Shown here in pieces: positions 28,269 through 37,546 of a stretch of DNA of 64,000 bases (position 1 is the stretch's first letter; each line of letters starts with the position of its first letter). A program made the position numbers and the translations under genes. The stretch is from positions 248,001 through 312,000 of the forward strand of contig JAWKTV010000004.1 in the NCBI GenBank assembly GCA_041398905.1. The letters are read 5' to 3'. Below the pieces are notes generated by a model that did not search any database, had not been told where the DNA came from, and was given only the letters and a program-made list of their open reading frames with translations. The DNA comes from JAWKTV01 sp041398905 (GTDB taxonomy: Bacteria; Planctomycetota; Planctomycetia; Planctomycetales; Planctomycetaceae).

Positions 28269-29576
28269 ATGGCTGAGACACGGCAATTCGGAGTCAACTC
28301 GGGAGATGGGCCTCGCGCTGCGGGAAGTCCCGCCGTCGCCGCGACGTCATCAGGGCGGGCCGACCCGCGACGTCAGCGAGCGCTACAGGAGGAACTCCAG
28401 GAACTGGTCGATGTTGTCGGGCCGGCTCCACTGGTTGATCTGCTGCTCGAACGTGCGTTTGAACTCGGTGCGACCGACATTCACCTCGACCCGTGGGAGG
28501 ATGGATTGCATGTGCGACTGCGGATCGACGGGCTGCTGCACGAAGTGCTGACACTGGCCACGCAACTCGCCCCGCAGGTGATTTCTCGCGTCAAGCTGCT
28601 GGCGAGCATGGACATCACGGAGCGGCGACTCGCGCAAGATGGGCATATCGCCGCCACCGCGATGCGGCAACGCCGCGACGTGCGGGTCGGCAGTGGGCCG
28701 ACGATTCATGGTGAACGCCTGGTGCTGCGGCTGATGCCGGACAGTTCCCGTTACACGGGACTTGATGAGCTGGGACTCGAGCCACATCAGGTCGACAGCA
28801 TTCGCAAAGCGGTCAACGCGAGCTACGGGATGGTGCTGAGTGTGGGGCCAGTCGGCTGCGGAAAGAGCACCACCACCTATGCCTGCCTGGGTTTGACGAA
28901 TTCTCCCGAGCGGAGCATCGTCACCATTGAGGACCCGGTTGAGCGCCGGATTCTGGGTGTCAACCAGATTCAGGTGGATCCGAAGATTAAGTTCGGCTTT
29001 CCGCAGGCGCTTCGCGGCGTGCTGCGGCAGGATCCGGATGTGATGATGGTCGGCGAGATTCGCGACGCGGAGACCGCGCACATCGCGGTGCGGGCGGGGC
29101 TGACGGGTATTCGCGTCCTCAGCACAATGCATGCGTCAACCACCACCTCGGTCATCGATGTCTTCCGTGAGTTCGACATTCCGCCGATGTTCATCGCCGA
29201 TGCGGTGAAGTGCATCATCGCCCAACGTCTCGTCCGCAAGGTGTGCGAGCGCAATCGCGAGTCGTTCGAGCCGGATGCGGCCACGCTGCAGATGCTGGAT
29301 GTCCCGCCCGATCGGGTGGGGTCGGTGCGACTGTTTCGGGGGGTGCCGGCGCAGGACAACTTCCACACCGGCTACCACGGCCGCACCGGTGTCTTTGAAG
29401 TCCTGACGGTTGATGACATGATTCGTCAGGCCGTGCTGTATGGCCGGTCGAGCGGGGAGATTAAAGAGGTGGCTGTTCGCGGGGGCATGAAGACGCTCGA
29501 ACAGGCCATGATCGAAAAAGTGCTCGCCGGCATCACGACGGTCGAGGAAATGCATCGCGTCCTGATGTCGGAGTAG
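28269..29576 (+). CDS. GspE/PilB-type secretion ATPase
   Basis: A 435-residue ATPase from ATG 28269. It has Walker A GPVGCGKST (193-201), the Asp box IVTIEDPVE, Walker B QDPDVMMVGEIRD and the His box GIRVLSTMHAS. The N-terminal region (GATDIHLDPWEDGLHVRLRI) matches the N2 domain of type II secretion and type IV pilus motors. The first N1 domain is missing or short. The family's zinc-binding pair of CxxC motifs in the C-terminal domain is not present (only one Cys at VRKVCERN). It should power a pilus or type II-like system, but no pilin, GspF or secretin is nearby. It could act in trans. Confidence 0.85.
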   Translation: MAETRQFGVNSGDGPRAAGSPAVAATSSGRADPRRQRALQEELQELVDVVGPAPLVDLLLERAFELGATDIHLDPWEDGLHVRLRIDGLLHEVLTLATQLAPQVISRVKLLASMDITERRLAQDGHIAATAMRQRRDVRVGSGPTIHGERLVLRLMPDSSRYTGLDELGLEPHQVDSIRKAVNASYGMVLSVGPVGCGKSTTTYACLGLTNSPERSIVTIEDPVERRILGVNQIQVDPKIKFGFPQALRGVLRQDPDVMMVGEIRDAETAHIAVRAGLTGIRVLSTMHASTTTSVIDVFREFDIPPMFIADAVKCIIAQRLVRKVCERNRESFEPDAATLQMLDVPPDRVGSVRLFRGVPAQDNFHTGYHGRTGVFEVLTVDDMIRQAVLYGRSSGEIKEVAVRGGMKTLEQAMIEKVLAGITTVEEMHRVLMSE

Positions 29577-29585
29577 TTGCCAGGA

Positions 29586-30056
29586 ATGCGTTCACTGTTG
29601 CTGATGATCGCCCGTGTCTCGTTTTCCGCGTGGGTCGGGGCGGCCGCGCTGTTTGTGCTGAACGGCGTGCAGCTCATTACGTCGCCGGAGTTCTCTTCCA
29701 CCCAGCGCGATCAGATGGTGCTGATTCGCTTCCCGCCCTACTACGTTTTCGGGGCGGTGCTGGTTGGAGGAGGATGGGCGGCACTTGCAATTTCGCGCAA
29801 CGCCCCCGGCGTCGCTGGCAAGCGCTGGGCGACCGCGATGCTGTTGGTGACGCTGTCGCTGGGGCTGTTGCTGTACGACTACTTCCGGATCTACCGACCG
29901 CTGGAAGCGATTCTGCTGAATGCTGCGGCCGCCAGGCCTGCGGAGTTCGTCATGATGCATCGCTGGTCGATGTGGATCAACGCCGCTCACGTCGGCCTGA
30001 TCGCGATCGCCGCGCCACTGGTGAGCTGGCCGGGCGCCCGTAACTGTTCTGATTAG
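29586..30056 (+). CDS. Four-helix membrane protein, DUF4149-like
   Basis: A 156-residue integral membrane protein from ATG 29586, nine bases after the GspE-like stop. Four hydrophobic helices are visible (MIARVSFSAWVGAAALFVL, YVFGAVLVGGGWAALAI, ATAMLLVTLSLGLLLYDYF, HVGLIAIAAPLVSW). The pattern of a Trp-Gly in helix 1 and a helical middle suggests the DUF4149 family, but the match is weak. It is coupled by proximity to the ATPase gene and probably cotranscribed. Function unknown. Confidence 0.6.
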   Translation: MRSLLLMIARVSFSAWVGAAALFVLNGVQLITSPEFSSTQRDQMVLIRFPPYYVFGAVLVGGGWAALAISRNAPGVAGKRWATAMLLVTLSLGLLLYDYFRIYRPLEAILLNAAAARPAEFVMMHRWSMWINAAHVGLIAIAAPLVSWPGARNCSD

Positions 30057-30210
30057 CAAGTCATCTTGCGGCGCTGCCATCGCAGCGGGGGCGCTGCGCG
30101 ACAGCGGAATCCCCCGACATTGCAGGCGCTCCCAACGGGGGCTTCGATCGGAGCACCGCCGCCACTCCACCCAGACTAATCATCCGGGTCTCCCTGTCCA
30201 CGGCGGACGT

Positions 30211-31999
30211 CTACCCCAGCCGGAACGCTTTGAGCAGCGCTTTGTGCGCCGTCTGGCCCTGCTCGGCGGCGACCACCGCCGACATGCGGATCTCGCTCGT
30301 GTTGATCATCTTGACGTTGATCTCCGACTCGGCCAGCGCGGAACATCCGCTCACCCACGCCCGTATGGCTGCGGAGGCCGACTCCAATCACCGAGAGTTG
30401 GTCGATCTCACGTTCGGAATAGCACGCCGCTCCCTCCCACTGCGAGAGGACTTCGTGCACAAGCAGGAGGCACTGATCGTGGTCGCGGCGCGGGACGGTG
30501 AAGGAGATGACGGTGTGTCCTTGCCGGCTGACGTTCTGCACGATGGTGTCGACCATGATGTCCCCTTCGGCGACCGCGGCGAACAGTTCCGCACAAACGC
30601 CGGGGACGTCCGGCAGTCGGTTGACGCTGATGAGTGACTGCGTCTCGTCGAGCTGCACGTCGCTGACAACGATGTCCTCCATGCTGGCCAACCCGCCGAC
30701 GACCTGCTTGAGAATTTCATCGGAACCGGCGCTCGTCTTGACGGACGGAGCGGGTTGAGCCCATCCGACCTTCGGCGGCGCTCCGGTTTCCGACTCGAGG
30801 GCGAAGACGCGATGGACCGCTTTGAGCGCGGCTTCGGCGTCGGCCCGCTGGACCAGCGTTGAAATCTTGATGTCGCTGGTGGTGATCATCTCGATGTTGA
30901 CGTTCGATTCCGCCATGGCGCGGAACATCTGCGCCGCGACGCCGCTGTGATAATGCATGCCGACGCCGACGGCGGAGACCTTCGAGAGGTCGGTGCCGGT
31001 TCGAATCGTACCGGCGCCGAGCTGCTCGATCGCCGCGTTCGCGGCGGTCAGTGTGGCGGCGAGTTCGTTCTCGGGAACAGTGAACGAGACGTCGGCGCAG
31101 TCTCCTTTGGCGACGTTCTGCACAACCATGTCGATCGGGATCTTGTGGGCCGCCATCTGGCTGAAGATGACGCTCATGACGCCGGGGCGGTCAGGCAGAT
31201 CGCGCAGACTCACACGGGATTCATTGCGGACGAGCGCGAGGCCGGTGACCACCTTCGGCATGGCTTCGGGGATCGGCGCGATCAGCGTGCCGGAGGCGTT
31301 GCTGAACGAGGGCCGGACCCGCAGCGGCACCTGAAACTTCTTCGCGAACTCGATCGACCGGGAATGCATGACGCCCGCCCCCAGACTCGCGAGTTCGAGC
31401 ATCTCGTCGTAGGAGATCTGCTCGACTTTACGGGCCTCCGGCACGATCCGCGGGTCGGTGGTGAAGACTCCCTCGACGTCGGTATAGATCTCACATTCGT
31501 CCGCCTTGAGGGCGGCCGCGAGCGCGGTGGCGGTGGTGTCGCTGCCGCCGCGACCCAGGGTCGTGATGTTCCCGTCATCGTCGACTCCTTGGAAGCCGCA
31601 GGCGACGACGATCGCCCCGCCATCGAGCAGCTTGCGCATCCGCGTGGTCGAGATGTCGCGGATGCGGGCTTTGGTGTAGGTCGAATCGGTGATGATGCCG
31701 ATCTGTCCCCCGGTCAAGCTGACGGCCTTCTCGCCCAGCTCGCGGATCGCCATCGCGACCAGCGCGACCGACTCCTGCTCGCCGATTGAGAGGAGCATGT
31801 CCATCTCGCGGGGATCGGGAGTCTGTGTGACTTCAGCGGCGAGGCTGACCAGTTCGTCGGTCTTCTTGCCGCGTGCGGAGACGACCATGACGACGTCGGC
31901 CCCGGCGCGCTTCGCGGCGACCGCTCGCCGAGCCGCCGAGAGGATCTTCTCGCCGTTGGAGACGCTGGTTCCCCCGAACTTCTGCACGATCACGGCCAC
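30211..31999 (-). CDS. lysC: Aspartokinase with duplicated ACT domains, reading frame interrupted near the end
   Basis: Aspartokinase phosphorylates aspartate, committing carbon to lysine, threonine and methionine. Start GTG 31999 follows GGGGAG and gives VAVIVQKFGGTSV; later landmarks are VVSARGKKTDEL, TLGRGGSDTTA, IYTDVEGVFTTDPR and GAGVMHSRS. Four ACT units follow in two pairs. At about 30333-30342 the frame slips. The true C-terminus (NVKMINTSEIRMSAVV, then a stop at 30211) is in the next frame, while the literal frame runs to 30176. Losing one CG unit from CGCGCG in TTCCGCGCGCTGGCC explains it and restores a 596-residue protein, the usual size for planctomycete aspartokinases with four ACT units. 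A sequencing indel is likely. Confidence 0.9.
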
Positions 32000-32575
32000 T
32001 GCGGACAGCTCCCCCAAATTCGACTGACCTGTGTCAGCCGGGAATCGAAACAAGTGTCGGGACGTCTCACAAGGTCCCAACCATCTGAACAGAATTCTGG
32101 ATGTCTAACGCCCCATGTCACCAGGGCCGCCTTGGATGCCGTCGTTCACCATCTGGCGGCGACTGGCTCGGCCTCCGCAGCGGTTGTTTCACGTATCTCG
32201 ACACCGCCCAGCGGAATCTCAAGCGCGGCCGAGCACGTCGAATCACCGCCATCGAACCGCTGCCGACGAATCGACCGCTGAGCGGCATCCCGAGGCCAGC
32301 GAACCCGCATGCCGGCCGGTTGCCGGTGTGGACGAAACAACGGTGCCGCATGCGCGCGAATCTTAGAGCCGGTTTCGAGCGGTCGCAAGCAGCCGCGATT
32401 CGCGCAGCAATCGTCGAAGCGGGCTGCCGGGCTCGCGGTGAATCTGACGCGTCATCGTCTGCGGTCATGTGAATGGTCTCACGGAACACCGCGACCGGTG
32501 GGACGGCAGGCGCTGTGCGGACCGGATTTTGCCTTGGAATGCGGCGTCGCATGAGTTCTCAGAGGCGTCCCGCCG
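32000..32575. other. Gene-free interval upstream of lysC
   Basis: About 575 bases between hpt and lysC, both on the minus strand. A 144-codon Arg/Pro-rich frame lies here but has no domain and shares its composition with GC-rich noise. No lysine-riboswitch-like architecture was recognised. Confidence 0.4.
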
Positions 32576-33130
32576 CTAAGTGCCGGTCGTTGACGCCCCG
32601 TCAAAATTGACGACACCGATATAGGGCAGGTGCCGGTAGTCTCCGTCGTAATCGAGTCCGTAGCCGACGACGAACTGGTCCGGGATCTCGAAGCCGACGT
32701 AATCCGGATGGATGTCGACTTCGGTTCGGCATCGCTTCCACAGCATCACAGCGGTCCGCACGCTGGCGGGACTTTGCTGGTGCAGCAGGTTAACGAGCGC
32801 GGCCAGCGTGCGGCCGGTGTCGAGGATGTCATCCAGGAGCAGCACATCGCGGCCGGCGATTGCAGGTAGGAACTCGGAATTGATGCGCAAGCTCCCCGGC
32901 TGCGTGACCGGACCGCGATAGCTGGAGACCTGAATCAGCCCAAGCTGATGCGGCTGGTTGAGCTTGCGCATCAGGTCGGCCACGAACATCAGACTGCCGT
33001 TGAGCACGCCCAGCACCGTGAGCGGTCGCACGGTGAGGTCGCGACGGACCTCGGCCGCCAGCCGATCGATGGCCGCCTCGATCTCGGCGATGGAAATCAA
33101 TGGGTGAACGGTGTGATGGGGCATTGGCAT
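32576..33130 (-). CDS. hpt: Hypoxanthine/purine phosphoribosyltransferase
   Basis: A 184-residue type I phosphoribosyltransferase for purine salvage, converting hypoxanthine or guanine and PRPP to the nucleotide. The PRPP loop is RDVLLLDDILDTGRT (about residues 94-108). The flexible loop carries SSYRG, the pyrophosphate-binding region is VLNGSLMF, and the purine-contact segment is PDYVGFEIPDQFVVGYGLDY. The end, LPYIGVV, is typical of Hpt. Start ATG 33130; an ATG two codons later is equally possible. It is downstream of the serine hydrolase in the same orientation with a 54-nt gap. Confidence 0.93.
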   Translation of the reverse strand: MPMPHHTVHPLISIAEIEAAIDRLAAEVRRDLTVRPLTVLGVLNGSLMFVADLMRKLNQPHQLGLIQVSSYRGPVTQPGSLRINSEFLPAIAGRDVLLLDDILDTGRTLAALVNLLHQQSPASVRTAVMLWKRCRTEVDIHPDYVGFEIPDQFVVGYGLDYDGDYRHLPYIGVVNFDGASTTGT

Positions 33131-33184
33131 GGAGAATGGCTGAGGCGAAGTTGGCGGCGTCGCGGAACAGTCTGGTTCGTTTTT

Positions 33185-34300
33185 TCAGGCCAGACCGAGA
33201 TCGATGTAAACGGCGGAGGCGAGTTCGCGATGGCGTTGTTGATGTCGTGGTTCGCCAGGCTGGCCGTTGGCAATCAGCACCAGCACGAGGTCCTCGGCGG
33301 GATCGGCAAAGGCGATGGACGATTGCGATCCTCCGTGACCAAACGTCTCTGGTGTACAATGCCGGCCGAATCCGTAGGGGACCGTGTCCGCCCCATAGCG
33401 ATTGGAGTCGATCATCACCCCCAGTCCGAAATCGAGGCGATGCTGGAACGTGAGGTCGAATTCCCCCTCCCGCTGCCGCGAGGTCATGTCAATCGCCAGT
33501 GCCTGCGGCAGCAATCCACCGGAGCCGTCGCGGCGATCGGCCAGCAGGCGTTCGTAGAATCGGCCCAGCGAGCGGGCTGGGCCGCGGAAGCTGGACCCGG
33601 GAGAGGCGTAAGCGGTCACCTGATTGACCGGCCCGTCGATCGGCACGCAAACGGAGAGATCGCACTGGTGCATCGCCCCCAGACGATCCCATGCCCGTCG
33701 AGCGAAGTCGATTGAGAGGTAGGGAAACGCATCCGCGTCCAGGAGCGGGGGAGAAGTGGAAGGCTCGGTGATGCAGGCTGCGAAGGAGCGACCGGTCACT
33801 GCTTCGAGTATCGCAGCGAGCAGGAACCAGGTCCGCACCGGATCGTAGCCCGGGGTCGCACCGACGGTGCCGCCGTGCCGCACACGACAGCCGTAAAGGC
33901 GGTCGAGCAGTTCGCCCCAGGGACGATCCGGCCAACCCGGATCGATGGGCTGCAACCCGGCGGTGTGGGTCAGCAGGTGCCGAATCGAGATCGTCTCCTT
34001 CCCGTTGGCGGCGAAGTCCGGCAGCCAGCGGCTGACGTGGTCATCGAGGCCGATTTGCCCGAGCGCCACATGCCGCAGGACTGCGACCGCGGTGACCGGC
34101 TTGCCAGCCGAAAGCCAGGGCAACACGGTGTCGGCCGTCAGCGGCTGCCCTGGTTGGGCAGTCCCAACGGCGGCGTCCGCCACGATTTCTCCCCGCCAGG
34201 AGACGTAGACCTGTACTCCGGGATGCAGATTCTGGTCGATGCCGGCCTGAACAGCGGCTGCCAGCCTGGGGAGTCGTGATTGAAGGGCTGAACTGGCCAT
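33185..34300 (-). CDS. Serine hydrolase of the beta-lactamase/DD-peptidase family
   Basis: A 371-residue protein. The catalytic SxxK is SAGK at Ser64-Lys67 (PWLSAGKPVTA), the Tyr motif lies around PGYDP, and the third box is HGG (FGHGGSQSSIAF). It resembles class C beta-lactamases, DD-carboxypeptidases and esterases of Pfam Beta-lactamase. RHLLTHTAGL, a common family segment, is also present. No signal peptide is evident, so it may be cytoplasmic and act as an esterase. Substrate unknown. It precedes hpt on the same strand and diverges from the rho leader. Confidence 0.82.
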   Translation of the reverse strand: MASSALQSRLPRLAAAVQAGIDQNLHPGVQVYVSWRGEIVADAAVGTAQPGQPLTADTVLPWLSAGKPVTAVAVLRHVALGQIGLDDHVSRWLPDFAANGKETISIRHLLTHTAGLQPIDPGWPDRPWGELLDRLYGCRVRHGGTVGATPGYDPVRTWFLLAAILEAVTGRSFAACITEPSTSPPLLDADAFPYLSIDFARRAWDRLGAMHQCDLSVCVPIDGPVNQVTAYASPGSSFRGPARSLGRFYERLLADRRDGSGGLLPQALAIDMTSRQREGEFDLTFQHRLDFGLGVMIDSNRYGADTVPYGFGRHCTPETFGHGGSQSSIAFADPAEDLVLVLIANGQPGEPRHQQRHRELASAVYIDLGLA

Positions 34301-35456
34301 GAGGCGGGGCGGTCAAGGGGAATCCGGCGGACACAAGTTGTTGACGAACGTGGCCTTGTCACCGAGGCTTGATCGCGGTTGGTGCTTGAACCGGAGGTTA
34401 CGGAAGCGGGGTTGGGCCGCGAGTGGGGCGTACCAATCCCGCAGTTTCACCGAAACCCAGCTTGACGAACTGCGAGGAAATTGTCGATATTCTGTCCGAG
34501 GTGTAGTTGACAGTCTGAGGCGTCGCCTTATGATTGGCTGTGACAAAGCGTTGCGTGTCGACGAATTCGCGGGTGTCCGGTGCTGATCGGACGAGTTTCT
34601 TGCCCGCCGGGGAAGTCCCGGCTTCGTCGTCCTAGATTTTGGCTCGCAACGCTCCGTATGGTCGGCTAGACCTCACGCATTGCTCATCGCTGGTAATCTG
34701 CTTGCACACATGGTGTCCACCCTGGCTGGTCTGTCGATCGGCTGCTGTTATTGAGGTTCGGGTTGATCGCGGGATTGGCTCGAAAGTGGCGAGCGTGTGT
34801 TGTTGGCGAGTTTGCTGGTGAGTCTGTAAGTACAAGGAATGTCAGTAGGCTGCATGTTGTGGGCGTTGGAAACACCCGGGGACTGCGATTCGCAGTTGGT
34901 GTTGCTCGCCGCCAGCCTCGTCGTTTGAAGGCAATCAGGACTGGTTGAGGAGTGGGAGTGTCGTCACGGTCAAGGGCCGTCTGTCGTACACACCCCGTTT
35001 CGGCTGTCCGACTTGTCTACGTGTGGTTCGTGGAGGGGTCGCCACCCCGAAGGCGAATCGCTTGGTCTTTGCGGCCCGCGTGTCGTCCAGCGACCAGCGC
35101 AGGCCATTAATCACATTGCCACGCAGGGTTTGTTGCTCCGGTGCTGACCGGTGACCATTCCCTTCGGTCGAGACTGCACCGTTTTCGCCGGCGTGGTTGG
35201 GACTTGGAGCTGTCCCGATCAGTGGAAATGCAACCTCGCTGTCGCCGCGGTGACGCCGCGGCTTCGTAGTGGTTCAACGGGTTCGGGAAGGTCTCGGACC
35301 AACTGTCGCTGGCTGTGTTGGGGCAACCTGTCGGTGCGAAGCCGACTCATCGCCTCTGGCCTTGCCGGTTACCGACAGGGATCCAAACGATTGGTCATTG
35401 CGGGGACGACTCGTCCCGAGCGATGTTTTGGATCCGCGTTCGTTTTGGATGTTGTC
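34301..35456 (+). other. Long gene-free rho leader
   Basis: About 1,150 bases between the serine hydrolase (minus) and rho (plus). Base composition is visibly more AT/GT-rich than the surroundings. No coding frame with family resemblance was found. It contains a promoter at 34507-34534 and stem-forming segments such as GCCGGGGAAGTCCCGGC near 34594-34620. Transcription from the promoter would give a leader of roughly 915 nt, which fits autoregulation of Rho by leader termination or an embedded small RNA. This is inference. Confidence 0.5.
34507..34534 (+). promoter_or_regulatory. Near-consensus sigma-70 promoter of rho
   Basis: TTGACA at 34507-34512 (a perfect -35) and TATGAT at 34529-34534 (five of six) with a 16-nt spacer, predicting a start near 34541. 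It is the best promoter match noticed in the window. Confidence 0.65.
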
Positions 35457-37371
35457 ATGACAAATTCCCGCTCCAAGACTCGACGAGTCTCCTCGCGCAG
35501 GCCCAGGATTTCGGAGGACGACGTGATTGAAGAATTCGACCGCGAGAGCGAGTTGTCATCGATTGATTTTGGAGATGAAGACGAAGTGTCGACGACTGAA
35601 ACCAAGAAGCGTGCGCCGCGGAAGCGGACTCGCAAGGCCGAGCCGGCTGCCGCCGATGACTTCGGCGCAGATATCGTTTCCGGTGAGTCGAGTGAGCCGG
35701 CCGCGAAGTCGTCACGTGCTCCCGCACGTCGTCGCAAGCGGACCGCCGAGAGCGAGACCCCTGCGGAGGACGTGAAGCCGGTCGCAGCGCGAAGCCAGCG
35801 GGACGACGCCGACGATGTCAGTTTCGATGCCGACACTGACACAGTTCCGGCAGTGACTTCCCGTAGCGAAACTCGCGGCAACCGGGACGGAAGTGGCCGC
35901 GGCGGCAACGGAGTCGGCGGTGGGACCGGTGGCGATGGAGCCGATGATGGACAGCGCGGCGAGGACGGCGATCGTCCCGCGAAGCGTGGCCGTCGGCGTC
36001 GGCGTCGTGGTCGCCAAAAAGGGGGGGCGGATGCACCGCCAGTCAGTCGCGGAGGCCGCGACCAGAATCGCGACCAGAATCGCGAACAGTCCCGCGCGCG
36101 AGACGATTACCCACGCGGCGGTCGAGACGACTACCCGTCCCGTGGCGGCGGCCGCGGCCGTGGCGGCAACGATCGCAACCGACAGCAGAACCGACAGCAG
36201 AATCGCCCGCGTCATCAGAAGGCGGCCGTTGGTGAATCACATACCCCGCCGGTGATGAGCGGCACTTTCGAGGGCGTGCTCGAACTGCATCCCAAGCAAT
36301 ACGGCTTCCTGCGAACCGCGCCAACGATTTCGGGGCACTTGATACTGACCCGTTCGTCTCCAGCTCGCTGGTCGAGAAGTACGCTTTGCGAGAAGGCGTG
36401 AAGATCGTCGGCGAAGTCGGACCCGGGCTCGCGTGGCCAGGGCCAAGGCTGCTGGAAGTCGAGTCGATCGACGGGCGGTCGCCTGAGGAGTTCGCGTCGA
36501 TCAAGCACTTCGACCAGCTCACGCCGATCAATCCCTTCGAGCGGATCAAGCTCGAGACCGGCCCTCAGCCGATCACGATGCGCGTGATGGATCTGTTGAC
36601 GCCGATCGGCAAAGGCCAGCGGGCACTGATTGTCGCGCCGCCCCGCTCCGGCAAGACGATGCTGCTGCAGGACATCGCGGCGTCCGTGAGCAAGAACCAT
36701 CCGGAAATCCACCTGATCGTGCTGCTCATTGACGAGCGGCCGGAAGAGGTGACCGAGATGCAGCGGATGGTGAAGGGCGAAGTCATCGCTTCGTCGATGG
36801 ACCGTGACGTCGAGAGTCACGTCCGCATCAGCCAGCTTGTTATCGAGCGTGGCAAGCGAATCGCCGAGTCCGGCAAGGACTGCTTCATCCTGATGGACTC
36901 CATCACCCGCACTGCCCGCGCCTTCAACAAGTGGATTGGTGGTGGACGCGACTCGAAGATCGGGACCGGTGGTCTCGACGTTCGCCGCTGGAGATTCCGC
37001 GTAAGATGTTCGGCACCGCCCGGCGGTTCGATGAGGGGGGCTCGCTGACCGTGGCGGCCACCGCCCTGATTGACACCGGCAGCCGCATGGATGACGCGAT
37101 CTTCCAGGAGTTCAAGGGGACCGGCAATATGGAGCTGGTGCTCAGCCGCGACCTCGCGGACCGCCGAATCTGGCCGGCGATCGACATCGCGAAGTCCGGT
37201 ACGCGGCGGGAGGAGAAGCTCCTCACCCCGGAAGTCCTCGAAGGTGTGACGATGCTGCGGCGGGCGCTTGTTTCGATGAACTCCGTCGATGCGATGATCG
37301 AGCTGACCAAGAAGCTGATCGCCTTCCCCACCAACGCCGAGTTCCTCGAACGCGTGCGGCAAGTGCTCTAA
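35457..37371 (+). CDS. rho: Transcription termination factor Rho, two frame breaks
   Basis: Rho is the hexameric RNA helicase that ends transcripts. Start ATG 35457. Residues 1-260 are disordered: an acidic and Lys/Arg-rich part, then Gly/Arg/Asn/Gln/Asp repeats (DQNR, NRQQ, DDYPRGGR). The RNA-binding domain begins at GVLELHPKQYGFLR. At about 36321-36326 the frame slips by one missing base (literal TAPTIS, expected APNDFG) and resumes as DPFVSSSLVEKYALREG. The Walker A is PPRSGKTMLLQ and SITRTARAFNKW is present. At about 36983-36988 another single-base loss occurs, and RKMFGTARRFDEGGSLT continues to TAG/TAA at 37371. The joined product is 638 residues. Sequencing indels are the simplest cause because Rho has no other copy here. 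Confidence 0.9.
36060..36205 (+). repeat. In-gene 12-bp tandem repeats encoding Asn/Gln/Arg motifs of Rho
   Basis: GACCAGAATCGC occurs back to back at 36060-36071 and 36072-36083, followed by a diverged third unit. The 12-bp unit AACCGACAGCAG repeats near 36177-36200. They encode DQNR and NRQQ units of the disordered Rho N-terminus and could vary in copy number. Confidence 0.7.
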
Positions 37372-37395
37372 GTCGATCACCCTGCGATGCAATCC

Positions 37396-37440
37396 GGCCA
37401 GCGGCGATGTCGATTCGACGTCGCCGCTGGCCTTTGCTTT
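37396..37440 (+). terminator. Intrinsic terminator after rho
   Basis: A 12-bp perfect stem (GGCCAGCGGCGA at 37396-37407 with complement at 37421-37432) is extended inward by GTCGA/TCGAC, then followed by TTTGCTTTT. It lies 25 nt after the rho stop and separates rho from gltX. Confidence 0.75.
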
Positions 37441-37546
37441 TGGCCGTGCCGCTCTCGCTGGAGAACGTCGTACGCCGTTCGTATGATTCGCCGATTTTCG
37501 GCGTCCAACCACTTCGCCGAAGCACCGCACTCACCAGCAGGCTCGC

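Noticed and set aside
32118..32552. 144-codon minus-strand frame upstream of lysC
   Set aside because: Arg/Pro/Ala-rich with no domain, no good start signal and typical of open frames in GC-rich intergenic DNA.
34301..35456. Known ncRNA (RNase P, 6S, tmRNA, SRP RNA) or riboswitch in the rho leader
   Set aside because: None of the conserved cores of these RNAs was recognisable by eye, so only an unspecific structured leader is claimed.
36060..36205. CRISPR-like short repeats
   Set aside because: The 12-bp units are contiguous without spacers, in frame and encode repeating DQNR/NRQQ residues of Rho.
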